Shown here: positions 35,740-44,605 of the stretch, piece after piece
Layout: each line of letters begins with the position of its first letter
Position numbering within the stretch: the first letter of the stretch is position 1
Origin: Floccifex porci
Lineage (GTDB): Bacteria; Bacillota_I; Bacilli_A; Erysipelotrichales; Erysipelotrichaceae
Length of the DNA stretch: 57,303 nt
Assembly (NCBI RefSeq): GCF_009696175.1
Contig: NZ_VUMM01000010.1
Span: 1-57,303 of the forward strand
Direction of reading: 5' to 3'
The notes under the pieces: generated by a model
The model's input: the letters and a program-made list of their open reading frames with translations, nothing else
Databases searched by the model: none
Told to the model about the DNA's origin: nothing
Position numbers and translations under genes: made by a program

Positions 35740-36344
35740 TGTTCCTTTTGTATTGAAATATCCACTTTTGCATGAATGGGATGAATATTTTTTCGCAAAC
35801 TTTCAATAGAAGATTCCAGAATACGATCAAATATATAAAAAGTTGCGATAAAATATATTCCAAATCCTATCCATACTGTAAAAAACCATCCTCTAAAAAA
35901 TGAAATATGAAAGACCAGTATCAGTATATAAAGAAGAAGAATCATTAAAATCATATCAATTACAGCTAATTTTTTCTTAAACTGATGATATCGAATTTTA
36001 TATTCATATTTCTTTTCCAGTAAAAAAGATCTTGTATCCGTATCTAATTGATTTGAAAATGTTAAAGAAGGAAATAAAAATTGAAAACGTGTCTTTTTTT
36101 TATATTGAATCAATTGCTGAATTCTTAACAGACAGAACAACATTCCCTGTACATTATTTTCCTTCTTATAATAAAGCCAGTATACTTCACATAATTTAAT
36201 GTAATCGTTATCCGACATTCTGGCATCAATCATTGCCTGAGCCAATTCTGTCAATCTTTCCGTTAAAACATCGGAAAAAATTAAAACATTGTCTTTGCTT
36301 CGTCGTTCAATCTCTTTAATGGATTGAAGAAAAATGTCAGCCAT
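35736..36344 (-). CDS. Hypothetical protein with two C-terminal membrane helices, 202 aa
   Basis: I do not recognise this family. The first 120 residues are soluble and helical, containing a segment (LIQYKKKTRFQFLFPS) before two membrane helices (about 130-150 and 157-177). The tail is charged and ends IQKEQ. Its ATG shares the A of the upstream gene's TAA (TAATG), and its end overlaps the dehydrogenase gene, so it is translated as part of the run. The longer upstream reading frame overlaps the TSCPD gene and lacks a start signal. Confidence 0.6.
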   Translation of the reverse strand: MADIFLQSIKEIERRSKDNVLIFSDVLTERLTELAQAMIDARMSDNDYIKLCEVYWLYYKKENNVQGMLFCLLRIQQLIQYKKKTRFQFLFPSLTFSNQLDTDTRSFLLEKKYEYKIRYHQFKKKLAVIDMILMILLLYILILVFHISFFRGWFFTVWIGFGIYFIATFYIFDRILESSIESLRKNIHPIHAKVDISIQKEQ

Positions 36345-36598
36345 TATTGTTTTTCTAAGATTGCTTCCAAACAACGAGCAATCTGATCTGGACAAGAAGT
36401 AGGTTTTGCACCACAACGAACACCTTTTAAGTCGGAAATTACTGATTCTATACTACGTCCTTTCACCAGCCTGGAGATTCCTAATAAGTTACCTGGACAT
36501 CCTCCTCTTATCACAATATTCTGAATAATTCCATCTTCAACTTCTACAATAAATTGAGAAGAACAGACTCCACTTGGAGTATATTTATAAGTTGCCAT
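36344..36598 (-). CDS. TIGR03905 TSCPD domain protein
   Basis: An 84-residue small protein related to the C-terminal Zn-binding TSCPD region of ribonucleotide reductases. TPSGVCSSQF at residues 7-16 and GGCPGNLLGISRLVKG near 33 are conserved, and CGAKPTSCPDQIA near 62 carries the TSCPD motif with paired cysteines. Function of the stand-alone form is unknown; metal binding or a structural role is likely. It overlaps the Gx transporter gene by 14 bases. Confidence 0.9.
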   Translation of the reverse strand: MATYKYTPSGVCSSQFIVEVEDGIIQNIVIRGGCPGNLLGISRLVKGRSIESVISDLKGVRCGAKPTSCPDQIARCLEAILEKQ

Positions 36599-37091
36599 AT
36601 TGTATCCTTCCTTTCGTTCGATTTATAATCTGTAAGGTTAAATAACCGATACAGAATCCACTGACATTGGATAATGCCAGTAATAAAGGTAAAAACAGCT
36701 GCATAAAAAACTGCTGATAGATCATACATACCGCAAACACCTGTCCTATATTGTGAAAACAGGCACCTGCAATGCTCACTCCATATATTGAAAATTTTTT
36801 TAACTTGTATAATATTGCCATAGCCAGCAAAGAAAGAATTCCTCCTGATAAAGATAACCAGAAAGAAATCGAAAACAGAGTCCCCTGCAGTAAAGAAGAT
36901 AAAAATATGCGCATGATACTGACTATGCACATTTCTTTATATCCCCATAAATAAAGCGCATAGACACTGCATACATTCGCAAAACCAATTTTAAATCCCG
37001 GAACGATCCAGGACAGAGATAAAAAGCTTTCAACTATTTGAAACACAATACCAAGCGCAATCAAAAAACTTAAATAAATCATTTTTTTCAT
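36585..37091 (-). CDS. Gx transporter family membrane protein (heptaprenyl diphosphate synthase component I-like)
   Basis: A 168-residue hydrophobic protein with about five helices, resembling PF07456 (Gx_transp), which looks like an ECF S-component. SLSWIVPGFKIGFANVCSV near residue 26 and the GACFHNIGQVFAV helix near 109 are the recognisable parts. In several Firmicutes this family is paired with a NusG_II protein, as here, and the pair has been linked to flavin- or quinone-dependent electron transfer. Flavin-transferase or NADH dehydrogenase genes are absent, so the role here is inferred only from the pairing. Confidence 0.82.
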   Translation of the reverse strand: MKKMIYLSFLIALGIVFQIVESFLSLSWIVPGFKIGFANVCSVYALYLWGYKEMCIVSIMRIFLSSLLQGTLFSISFWLSLSGGILSLLAMAILYKLKKFSIYGVSIAGACFHNIGQVFAVCMIYQQFFMQLFLPLLLALSNVSGFCIGYLTLQIINRTKGRIQYGNL

Positions 37092-37447
37092 TGTATCACC
37101 GTATCCATTTCTTCATCCGATCCTTCAATCTGGACAACGGTTTCATTAGGCAGGCAAACAATTGGCACATTGGGACTGGAAACAAACCCTTGTTTTGAGC
37201 ATAAATGCTGTGGTGAATTTTCCTGAACCACTCTTACTTTACGATCTTTGATTTCTATGGTAACCGTTCCTAAAGTTCCTTTTACATCCCAGGTTCCATC
37301 TTTAGACAGATCCAGAGATAGCACTTCCTGATTGGAAACTTTTACGGTCACATAATTTGAATCCATTTTATTCTTAAAAATTGGAATCAAAGTTACAATT
37401 GATGCCAGCATAATAATACATATCAAAATTTTATCAGCTCTTGTCAT
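37088..37447 (-). CDS. NusG domain II (NusG_II) membrane-anchored protein
   Basis: A 119-residue protein with one N-terminal membrane helix (about residues 5-24) and an extracytoplasmic NusG_II beta domain. The conserved stretch NSPQHLCSKQGFVSSP near residue 78 has a single Cys and is followed by VPIVCLPNETVVQI with a second, possibly forming a disulphide or binding a cofactor. It is not a transcription factor despite the name. It overlaps the Gx transporter gene by 4 bases. Confidence 0.85.
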   Translation of the reverse strand: MTRADKILICIIMLASIVTLIPIFKNKMDSNYVTVKVSNQEVLSLDLSKDGTWDVKGTLGTVTIEIKDRKVRVVQENSPQHLCSKQGFVSSPNVPIVCLPNETVVQIEGSDEEMDTVIQ

Positions 37448-37465
37448 AAACTGATTATAATCTTT

Positions 37466-38002
37466 TTATAAAACATGTACAACAACTTCGTATTCACTGC
37501 CATTTCCAAAACGATCTGCTATTTTTACCATGACCGTATAATCTCCAGGATTGGTTGTATCCAGTACAGGGGAAGTTGAATAAGAAACACCTGAAATATC
37601 AGTGGCTGGAAAATAGCTGGACCAGTCAACAAGAGAACCCGATGTTACATTCACTTCATGAACTGTTTTTTGAACCGTAGGTGGTTTGGTATCTTTGATC
37701 TTAATTTTAAAAGAAATGTCCTGATTTCCTGTTTCTAAGACAAAATCATATTCCCCTGTAACCAGATAATCCTGATTCCCTGTCACAAAACGATTGTCTT
37801 TTTTGTTGACTCCACTTGTTTTACAAATCACTTTCATTTTCGACACATTGACTTTTTCCGCATCTTTTACATATAAAGCAGGATTGGCATATACATCTTC
37901 TCCCAATTCAATTGTAAATGTCTGTTTCTGCAATACAATCGATTTTGAACATCCACAACAAATCAGTATACATAGGATTCCTGCCAGCCATTTTTTCTTC
38001 AC
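37466..38002 (-). CDS. Putative lipoprotein with Ig-like (cadherin/HYR-type) domain
   Basis: A 178-residue secreted protein. The N-terminus MKKKWLAGILCILICCGC is a lipoprotein-type signal with likely acylated Cys18, although the -3 residue is Cys rather than Leu. Two beta-rich repeats follow; the second (KPPTVQKTVHEVNVTSG to the end, with LDTTNPGDYTVMVKIADRFGN) resembles DUF5011-type Ig folds found in Firmicute surface proteins. No catalytic motif is seen. It overlaps the end of whiA by 4 bases, an unusual place for a surface protein. Confidence 0.8.
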   Translation of the reverse strand: MKKKWLAGILCILICCGCSKSIVLQKQTFTIELGEDVYANPALYVKDAEKVNVSKMKVICKTSGVNKKDNRFVTGNQDYLVTGEYDFVLETGNQDISFKIKIKDTKPPTVQKTVHEVNVTSGSLVDWSSYFPATDISGVSYSTSPVLDTTNPGDYTVMVKIADRFGNGSEYEVVVHVL

Positions 38003-38943
38003 TCTTTTTCCTCCATAAATTCCATTGCCATTTCTTTAATTTTATTTAAACGATGTTTCATACCTGATTTTGAAATCACTTCTCCATATTCCAGATAACA
38101 TTCATCACACAATTCATTCAAACTGGCTTCTGGATATTTTTTTCGTATTTCCATCACTCTCTGTATTTTTTCACTTACTTTTACTTTTGTTTTATTTTTT
38201 TCTAGTGCTTCAATATATTCCAGCTGTTTCTTTCCTGCTTTTATCGTTTTCACTTCATTTGCCAAAGTACAATTATCCAGTCTTGACATACTATTATAAA
38301 AATCTCTTAAAGATCTGGTTTCTACAAAATCCATCAAAGCTTTTGATGCATTACATAAGCGTAGAAAATCTTCTATTTTCTCACCTGCCTTGATATAAAC
38401 AACATAATTGTTTTTACGTATGGTAATTTTTGCAGGAATATAGAATTTTTCCATTGCTTTTACAATCAGATTCGCAAAGTGTTCATCTGAAGTTGACATT
38501 TCCAGATGATAATTGGTCGTCTTAGGATCGTTTATGCTTCCACTTCCTAAAAAACACCCCTGAAGAAACGCTCTGGCTTTCTTTTCTGAACGAATCATTT
38601 TACTTGGTGGACAGGAATGAAGTCCAGTATCGGTCATAATCTGAAGGTCTTCTAAAATTTCCTGTGCTTTTTCATAAATTTGGATTCGATAAATATTATT
38701 TTTTTTCAGTTGCATCTTTTTCAGAATGGATAAACGCGGATTCACATCGTACATAGACTTAAACAGCTTAAATACATGTTTTGAAATGGCTGCATTTTCA
38801 CTCTGAAACGAAAGATACATCCCCTGCCAGTTGATATGGACCGATCCTTTCATTAAAAACAAAGCACACAATTGAACTTTTGAATCGGAATCGTCTAATT
38901 CTTCCTGGCAGATTTGAAATTTTACATCGGCTGTAAAAGACAT
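37999..38943 (-). CDS. whiA: DNA-binding protein WhiA
   Basis: A 314-residue protein with an N-terminal degenerate LAGLIDADG homing-endonuclease fold and a C-terminal helix-turn-helix (about 220-310; SLNELCDECYLEYGEVISKSG). FLQGCFLGSGSINDPKTTNYHLE near 130 is the classic WhiA centre. In Bacillus it affects cell division and chromosome segregation. GGAGGGA precedes the ATG. It is the third gene of the conserved rapZ-yvcK-whiA cluster; a Crh/HPr gene, often present after whiA, is absent. Confidence 0.95.
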   Translation of the reverse strand: MSFTADVKFQICQEELDDSDSKVQLCALFLMKGSVHINWQGMYLSFQSENAAISKHVFKLFKSMYDVNPRLSILKKMQLKKNNIYRIQIYEKAQEILEDLQIMTDTGLHSCPPSKMIRSEKKARAFLQGCFLGSGSINDPKTTNYHLEMSTSDEHFANLIVKAMEKFYIPAKITIRKNNYVVYIKAGEKIEDFLRLCNASKALMDFVETRSLRDFYNSMSRLDNCTLANEVKTIKAGKKQLEYIEALEKNKTKVKVSEKIQRVMEIRKKYPEASLNELCDECYLEYGEVISKSGMKHRLNKIKEMAMEFMEEKE

Positions 38944-38952
38944 ATTTCCCTC

Positions 38953-39900
38953 CTACAATTGATTGATCAATTCTTCAATAATTTCTTTTACTGCATTGGC
39001 ATCATGACGAATGCGTCCCTGTGTATCAAATTTAATAAGATTACGCTTAATAATGGCATAAGAATGAATGGCTTCTTTTAAACGAACGGGACTGGAATTT
39101 TCTTTTGCGTATCGTTCCAGTATTGTTTTTGGAATATAAGACTCATTCACAATGGCAACATCTACGCTATTCATAAAAGAATGTTTTTCTATGGCTCGAA
39201 TATGATCTTCTACAGAATATCCATCCGTTTCTCCTGGCTGTGACATCGCATTGCAGAAATAAATTTTCGGACATGGATTATTCTGTATAGATTTACAAAT
39301 GGGTTCAATGATCAGATTTGGTAAAATGGAAGTATATAAAGAACCAATTCCATAAATGATCAAATCAGCTTCTTCAATGGCTTTAATTGCCTGAGGATAA
39401 GCCACTACTTTATCCTGATAAAACACACGATCGATGGAATTGCACACAATGGGAATGTTTTTTTCTCCTCTGACTTTTGTTCCATCTTTCATCATGGCAT
39501 ACAAAGTCACATTATCCAAAGTACTGGGAACAATACGTCCTTTAATATTTAAAACCTGGCTAAGTGCCTGAATGGCCCCAATAAAAGAACCCGTAATATC
39601 AATCAGAGCTAAAAAAATCAGATTTCCTAAGTTATGCCCACCTACATCTTCATTTCCCTGAAAGCGATAATTTAATAATTCCCGGAAAAGATTTTCATTT
39701 TCATCCTGAGCCATTGCATATAGAACATGACGAATGTCCCCAACAGCTGGGATATTGTATGTATCTCGAATACGTCCTGTACTTCCTCCATCATCCGCAA
39801 CGGTAACAATAGCCGTTAAGGCAACATCCTGAATTTTTTTCATTCCCATGAGCATACTGCTCAATCCCGTTCCTCCACCAATCACGACAATCTTTTTCAT
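38953..39900 (-). CDS. yvcK: Gluconeogenesis factor YvcK (CofD-like)
   Basis: A 315-residue protein of the CofD/YvcK family that binds UDP-sugars and is needed for growth on gluconeogenic carbon sources and for cell shape in Bacillus. VIGGGTGLSSML at residues 5-16 is the nucleotide loop. TVADDGGSTGRIRD near 33 and GGHNLGNLIFLAL near 93 are also diagnostic. It starts inside the rapZ stop (ATGA). Confidence 0.95.
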   Translation of the reverse strand: MKKIVVIGGGTGLSSMLMGMKKIQDVALTAIVTVADDGGSTGRIRDTYNIPAVGDIRHVLYAMAQDENENLFRELLNYRFQGNEDVGGHNLGNLIFLALIDITGSFIGAIQALSQVLNIKGRIVPSTLDNVTLYAMMKDGTKVRGEKNIPIVCNSIDRVFYQDKVVAYPQAIKAIEEADLIIYGIGSLYTSILPNLIIEPICKSIQNNPCPKIYFCNAMSQPGETDGYSVEDHIRAIEKHSFMNSVDVAIVNESYIPKTILERYAKENSSPVRLKEAIHSYAIIKRNLIKFDTQGRIRHDANAVKEIIEELINQL

Positions 39901-40754
39901 ACTTCATTCACTCCAATATCTCGATGAGATTTAAAACATCGATACGTCAATTTATAAGTATCATATAACCAGTTACAGATAGAAACAGAACGATGACAGC
40001 CACCTGTACAGCCAATGGCAACGATTAGCTGTGAACGGTTCTGACTACTGTATTCTTTAAAAGTATAATCCAGAGTATTTTTCAATTTTTCACAGAATTC
40101 AATTGTATGACTGTCTTCCATTACATAACGATAGACATCCAGATCGTTTCCTGTTTTATGTTTTAAAGATTCTATATAAAATGGATTTGGTAAAAATCGA
40201 ACGTCCATAATGATATCGGCATCCAAAGGAATACCCTGTTTAAATCCAAAAGACTGAAATGTAATAGTCAATATAGCTTCCTGATTTTCTTTGAATCGAT
40301 TGCGGATGCGATTGGACAATTCTGATGTTTTCATCTTTGTGGTATCAATACGAATCAGATGATTGGCTTCAAAACAGGCTTCCTGAAAATATCTTCTTTC
40401 TTTTTCAATAGCTTCTTCTAAAGTATCCGCCAGCCCAAAAGCAATTAAGGGATGAACTCTTCTGGTAAATCGATAACGAAGCAGAAGTTCATCATCCTGG
40501 GCATCTAAAAATAGAACCCGTAACTGAACATCCATCTGTTCAAAAAAATTATAAAACAGGCCATAATTGATTGCACTGACTGAAAAGGCAATTTTATTGT
40601 AAACATCTGAACTCATAATCAGATTTTTTAATTCTGGTAATAATTCTTTTGGATAATTATCAATACAATAATATCCCATATCTTCCAACGCATTCACTGA
40701 ACTTGTTTTACCAGCTCCTGACATTCCAGTAATCAATACAATGCTTTTCTTCAT
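39897..40754 (-). CDS. rapZ: RNase adapter protein RapZ / nucleotide-binding protein YvcJ
   Basis: A 285-residue protein. The Walker A loop TGMSGAGKTSS is at residues 9-19. RFTRRVHPL near 90 is the conserved centre, and the C-terminal domain ends with AIGCTGGCHRSVSI near 240, the sugar-phosphate sensing part in RapZ. In Bacillus the ortholog binds ATP/GTP and acts with YvcK. The ATG at 40754 has GAGAGG at good spacing; the ATG three codons earlier lies too close to it. First gene of a leftward run that continues to 34753. Confidence 0.94.
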   Translation of the reverse strand: MKKSIVLITGMSGAGKTSSVNALEDMGYYCIDNYPKELLPELKNLIMSSDVYNKIAFSVSAINYGLFYNFFEQMDVQLRVLFLDAQDDELLLRYRFTRRVHPLIAFGLADTLEEAIEKERRYFQEACFEANHLIRIDTTKMKTSELSNRIRNRFKENQEAILTITFQSFGFKQGIPLDADIIMDVRFLPNPFYIESLKHKTGNDLDVYRYVMEDSHTIEFCEKLKNTLDYTFKEYSSQNRSQLIVAIGCTGGCHRSVSICNWLYDTYKLTYRCFKSHRDIGVNEV

Positions 40755-40850
40755 ACACTTCATCCTCTCAAAAAAGATATTTATAATTATATCATGAAAT
40801 AGGAAAGAATAAATTTATGAACCTTGAAAATACACCAATTTTGTCATAAA

Positions 40851-40880
40851 TTGACAAATTTAAAAAAATTATGATACCAT
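40851..40880 (+). promoter_or_regulatory. Promoter of the DUF4015 glycoside hydrolase gene
   Basis: TTGACA (40851-40856), 18-bp spacer, TACCAT (40875-40880). A palindrome TTTGTCA-TAAAT-TGACAAA (40840-40858) covers the -35 and looks like an operator. Confidence 0.45.
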
Positions 40881-40921
40881 TCAGTTGAATTATCCTCATC
40901 TTATATGAAAGGACTTATCTT

Positions 40922-42616
40922 ATGAAATATAAAAACGTGAAATGGCTTCGTTTTATTCAGATTGCCATTCTTGTATCCTGTATTCTAATTTTAGGATTGT
41001 TTAGCTGTCTAAAATTATCTGAATTTCTTCATCCAACCAAATACATTGTTTCCAGTGAAAATATCATAGTCGTTAAAATCCCTTATAAAAAAGATGGTGA
41101 AATTGTAGAAGATGTTTTAAAACTTCCTAGAGGAACTGAAGTGGAAGTACGTGAAACAGAACAGACTAAAAGTACTGTACGTTATGAAAACAAGATATTT
41201 ACAATCGATAATCATTATTTAGCCGATTCTTTAGATGAATGTGTTCAGACAGAATATGTTTATCCTAGACGTCTGGTTAACCTTTATTCGGAAAAAAACG
41301 GAAAGTTAAGCTCTGTAATCGCAAATAAAGGCGAAGAATTAAAAGTCGTTTCAGTTTCTGGGAAAGATTTAAATTCTCAAACTGGAGTTGTAAACTGGTA
41401 TAAAGTTGAAAAAGAAGATAAAACGTACTGGATCAATGGAAATTATGTAGAAACCACTGAAAAACTGGCCAATAAAACTTATTCTGGTTCCGTTGTTTAT
41501 TCTACCTACTGGGACCAGTATTATGGAAAAAATTATTCAAAGAATGCCTATATTACCCAAGTAGACTATAAACCTTTCGCTCAAGTCAGTTATCCAGACA
41601 ATCCAATTCGTACCGATATCAATTGTGTTCATACCAATTTAGATACTCTGGTTGCTCATAAAGAATATTTTATGGATTTAAAGAAGAAAACTTCTATTAA
41701 TTCTCTTTGTATAGAATTAAAAGGTGATGAAGGCTATCTATGGTATAAATCCGATGTTCCAGAAAAATATATGAATACATCAAATGTTGTATGTGACTAT
41801 GCCATTTTAAGTCAGAAAGAACTTAGTAAACTGTTTAAAGAGTTTCAGGATGAAGGTTTTTACATCATTGCCCGTCTGGTAACCTTTAAAGATCCGCTGT
41901 TTGCTCAATACGATAAAAACGCTGCATTAACAGATAAACAGGGAAATCTTTTACTTCATAACAATTCCTATTGGCCATCTGCCTATTCGCGTGAAGCCTG
42001 GATGTACAATGTGGACATTGCCAAAGAAGTAGCTGCGTGCAATGTCAATGAAATCCAGTTTGACTATGTACGTTTTCCAGATGGAACGCTACAGAATTCA
42101 CTGGATAAGACCATTGATTTTAAAAATAAATACAACGAGAGCAAAGTCAGTGCTCTGCAGGGATTTTTAATGTATGCAAAAATCTCTTTAATGGATTATC
42201 AGGTCTATGTAGCTGCAGATATTTTCGGATGGCCTGTTGTTGCCGAAGATGATCAGGATATTGGACAATTTCTTCCAGCTATGGCTTCGGTTGTAGATGT
42301 CATCAGTCCAATGCCCTATCTGGATCATTTCTCAAAAGGTTCTATGGGAATTGAAGATCCAACAGAAAAACCTAGAGAAACATTAAAACAGTTCTCCAGT
42401 GTCGTTAAGCGTCAGCTGGATAAAATTGAATCCTCCTGTATTTATCGAACATGGATCCAGGGATATTCATGCAGCAGTGAGGATATTAAAAATGAAATTT
42501 ATGGAATCAATGATCTAGACTATGAAGGATATATGATCTGGTATGGAAATGGAAATCCAAACGATCTGGATAAAATCAAAGATGGATTCATTGATAGTAA
42601 AATTGAAGAAGAATAA
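40922..42616 (+). CDS. Putative glycoside hydrolase (DUF4015) with N-terminal SH3-like region
   Basis: A 564-residue protein anchored by an N-terminal membrane helix (about residues 12-30). Residues 45-180 form two SH3-like stretches (for example LPRGTEVEVRETEQTKSTVR). The TIM-barrel DUF4015 domain covers about 220-560, with NSLCIELKGDEGYLWY, EIQFDYVRFPDG (near 379, with probable catalytic acids) and GYMIWYGNGN near the end. It should act outside the cell on a polysaccharide, perhaps of the cell wall. Substrate is unknown. AAAGGAC precedes the ATG. Confidence 0.85.
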   Translation: MKYKNVKWLRFIQIAILVSCILILGLFSCLKLSEFLHPTKYIVSSENIIVVKIPYKKDGEIVEDVLKLPRGTEVEVRETEQTKSTVRYENKIFTIDNHYLADSLDECVQTEYVYPRRLVNLYSEKNGKLSSVIANKGEELKVVSVSGKDLNSQTGVVNWYKVEKEDKTYWINGNYVETTEKLANKTYSGSVVYSTYWDQYYGKNYSKNAYITQVDYKPFAQVSYPDNPIRTDINCVHTNLDTLVAHKEYFMDLKKKTSINSLCIELKGDEGYLWYKSDVPEKYMNTSNVVCDYAILSQKELSKLFKEFQDEGFYIIARLVTFKDPLFAQYDKNAALTDKQGNLLLHNNSYWPSAYSREAWMYNVDIAKEVAACNVNEIQFDYVRFPDGTLQNSLDKTIDFKNKYNESKVSALQGFLMYAKISLMDYQVYVAADIFGWPVVAEDDQDIGQFLPAMASVVDVISPMPYLDHFSKGSMGIEDPTEKPRETLKQFSSVVKRQLDKIESSCIYRTWIQGYSCSSEDIKNEIYGINDLDYEGYMIWYGNGNPNDLDKIKDGFIDSKIEEE

Positions 42617-42648
42617 AAAGTCAGAAATGAGATCTGACTTTTTATTTT
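42615..42648. terminator. Bidirectional terminator between the glycoside hydrolase gene and tsaC
   Basis: AAAAAGTCAGA (42615-42625) pairs with TCTGACTTTTT (42633-42643) and then ATTTTA. tsaC ends inside it. Confidence 0.8.
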
Positions 42649-43229
42649 AATACGTTTTGAATGTCCTCCATTGAAATGGGACCTTTACGAAGAATTTTCA
42701 TATTTATACAATCTAAGATGGTAGAAGCTTCTAATTCTTTACATGTTCCATATACAATTCCATCTAAATCCGGTAACTGTTTCTTTGCATCTTCATAAGT
42801 TAAAGATGTATGGCTGCCAGACTGATTGGCACTGGTCACAAATAAAGGAGTTTCCAATGCCTCTATAACTTTTAATAAAAAGGGTTCATCGGGAATGCGA
42901 ATCGCAATGGTCGAAAGTCCATTGGTAAATTCTTCTGGTAAATCTTTAACAGGCAATACTAAAGTTAAAGCTCCTGGTAAAAAATTCTGGATGATGTTTT
43001 TAATATTTTCATTTACACAGGCAATCTGTTCAATCTGTTTGACATTGGCACACATAACCGGTATTGGTTTTGTTTCCATTCGATTTTTTATCTGTTTTAG
43101 TCTTTTTAAATTATCGATTCCCATCCTGACTCCGACTCCATATACGGTATCGGTTGGAAATGCCAGTATTTTATTTTCCTTAAACGCTTTTACAATTTTA
43201 TCGGTTTCATTCTTATTAAATTCAAGCAT
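42642..43229 (-). CDS. tsaC: L-threonylcarbamoyladenylate synthase
   Basis: A 195-residue YrdC/Sua5-fold enzyme that makes threonylcarbamoyl-AMP for the t6A tRNA modification. FPTDTVYGVGV at residues 25-35 and KNRMETKPIPVM near 48 bind nucleotide and threonine. SANQSG near 134 is also conserved. It is the short form without the C-terminal Sua5 domain. It is divergent from mnmE, another tRNA-modification gene. Confidence 0.93.
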   Translation of the reverse strand: MLEFNKNETDKIVKAFKENKILAFPTDTVYGVGVRMGIDNLKRLKQIKNRMETKPIPVMCANVKQIEQIACVNENIKNIIQNFLPGALTLVLPVKDLPEEFTNGLSTIAIRIPDEPFLLKVIEALETPLFVTSANQSGSHTSLTYEDAKKQLPDLDGIVYGTCKELEASTILDCINMKILRKGPISMEDIQNVLK

Positions 43230-43252
43230 GTTTTCACTTCCTATCCTAGTTA

Positions 43253-43261
43253 TGTTAAAAT
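43253..43261 (+). promoter_or_regulatory. mnmE: Extended -10 promoter of mnmE
   Basis: TGTTAAAAT (TGn then TAAAAT) ends 24 bases before the mnmE start. No clear -35 is seen, as is usual for extended -10 promoters. Confidence 0.4.
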
Positions 43262-43285
43262 AAATAGACGAAAGGAGTCAAGTCT

Positions 43286-44605
43286 ATGTTTGAAAAAACC
43301 ATTGCAGCTATCTCTACTCCATTACAGGATGGTGCCATTTCAATTATTCGTATTTCTGGAAATGAAGCCATTTCGATTGTGCAAAAACTCTTTTCAGGGA
43401 ATATCTTTGATGCGAAAAGTCATACCATTCACTATGGTTTTATTATGGATGGCAATCAGCCAGTTGATGAGGTCCTGGTTTCCATTTTCAGAGCCCCTAA
43501 AACCTATACACGAGAAGATGTTGTTGAAATCAATTGCCACGGTGGTGTATTCATCACTCGAAAAATATTATCTCTTGTTTTATCCAATGGAGCCACTCTT
43601 GCAAGACCAGGCGAATTTTCTATGAGAGCTTTTTATAATGGTCGAATTGATTTATCTCAGGCAGAAGCGATACAGGATATGATATCTGCTTCCAATGATA
43701 CCGCCAGCAAAATGGCCATATATGGAATTCAGGGAAGCGTTAAAAAATTATTACAGCCTTTGATTGATGGAATCATGGATATCATTGCCCAGATTGAAGT
43801 CAATATTGATTATCCAGAATATGAAGATGTTCAACAATTGACAACCAGTGAACTGAAGCCGAAAACAAAAAAATGGCTGGAACAGATTGATCAGATCTTA
43901 CAGCGTTCGCAAAGTGGGCAGATGTATAAAAAAGGAATCGATACAGTAATCGTAGGAAAACCAAATGTAGGTAAAAGTTCATTATTAAACGCTTTGCTGG
44001 ATGAAGACAAAGCCATTGTAACCGATATTGCAGGAACAACACGAGATATTGTCGAAGGAAAGATTCATATTGGTTCCCTTCAATTGAATTTAATCGATAC
44101 AGCTGGTATCCGCCAGTCCGATGATAAAATTGAGCAGATTGGGATTGAAAAAAGCCAGGAAAAATTATCAAAAGCACAGCTTGTGATCTTACTTCTGGAT
44201 GGAAGTTCTCCATTAGATTCACAAGATCAGATGTTAATGGAAATGACAAAAGATAAACAGCGATTGATTGTTTATAATAAATCGGATCTGAATAAACACG
44301 ATGGAATCTGCATCAGTGCAAAACAACATGAAATACAGCCTTTACTGGATGCGATACTGAATCTATATGATCAGAATTTATTAATTGAAAATCCCGTTTT
44401 ATCCAATGAAAGACAGATTGGTTTATTAATGAATGCTAAAGAAGATATGGAAAGAGCTTACCAGGCAATGGAAATAGGAATGGAACCGGATCTAGTTGAA
44501 ATTGATATTCAAATGGCTCATGACCATTTAAAAGAAATTCTCGGTGAAGTGCACCGAGAAGATCTGCTGGATACTTTATTTTCTAAATTCTGCTTAGGAA
44601 AGTGA
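43286..44605 (+). CDS. mnmE: tRNA modification GTPase MnmE
   Basis: A 439-residue enzyme that, with MnmG, modifies U34 of tRNAs reading split codon boxes. The N-terminal tetrahydrofolate domain runs to about 115. The G domain has VGKPNVGKSS near 219, DIAGTTRD near 242, DTAGIR near 265 and NKSD near 330. The C-terminus FCLGK is the catalytic CxGK motif. AAAGGAG precedes the ATG. mnmG is not in the window. Confidence 0.96.
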   Translation: MFEKTIAAISTPLQDGAISIIRISGNEAISIVQKLFSGNIFDAKSHTIHYGFIMDGNQPVDEVLVSIFRAPKTYTREDVVEINCHGGVFITRKILSLVLSNGATLARPGEFSMRAFYNGRIDLSQAEAIQDMISASNDTASKMAIYGIQGSVKKLLQPLIDGIMDIIAQIEVNIDYPEYEDVQQLTTSELKPKTKKWLEQIDQILQRSQSGQMYKKGIDTVIVGKPNVGKSSLLNALLDEDKAIVTDIAGTTRDIVEGKIHIGSLQLNLIDTAGIRQSDDKIEQIGIEKSQEKLSKAQLVILLLDGSSPLDSQDQMLMEMTKDKQRLIVYNKSDLNKHDGICISAKQHEIQPLLDAILNLYDQNLLIENPVLSNERQIGLLMNAKEDMERAYQAMEIGMEPDLVEIDIQMAHDHLKEILGEVHREDLLDTLFSKFCLGK

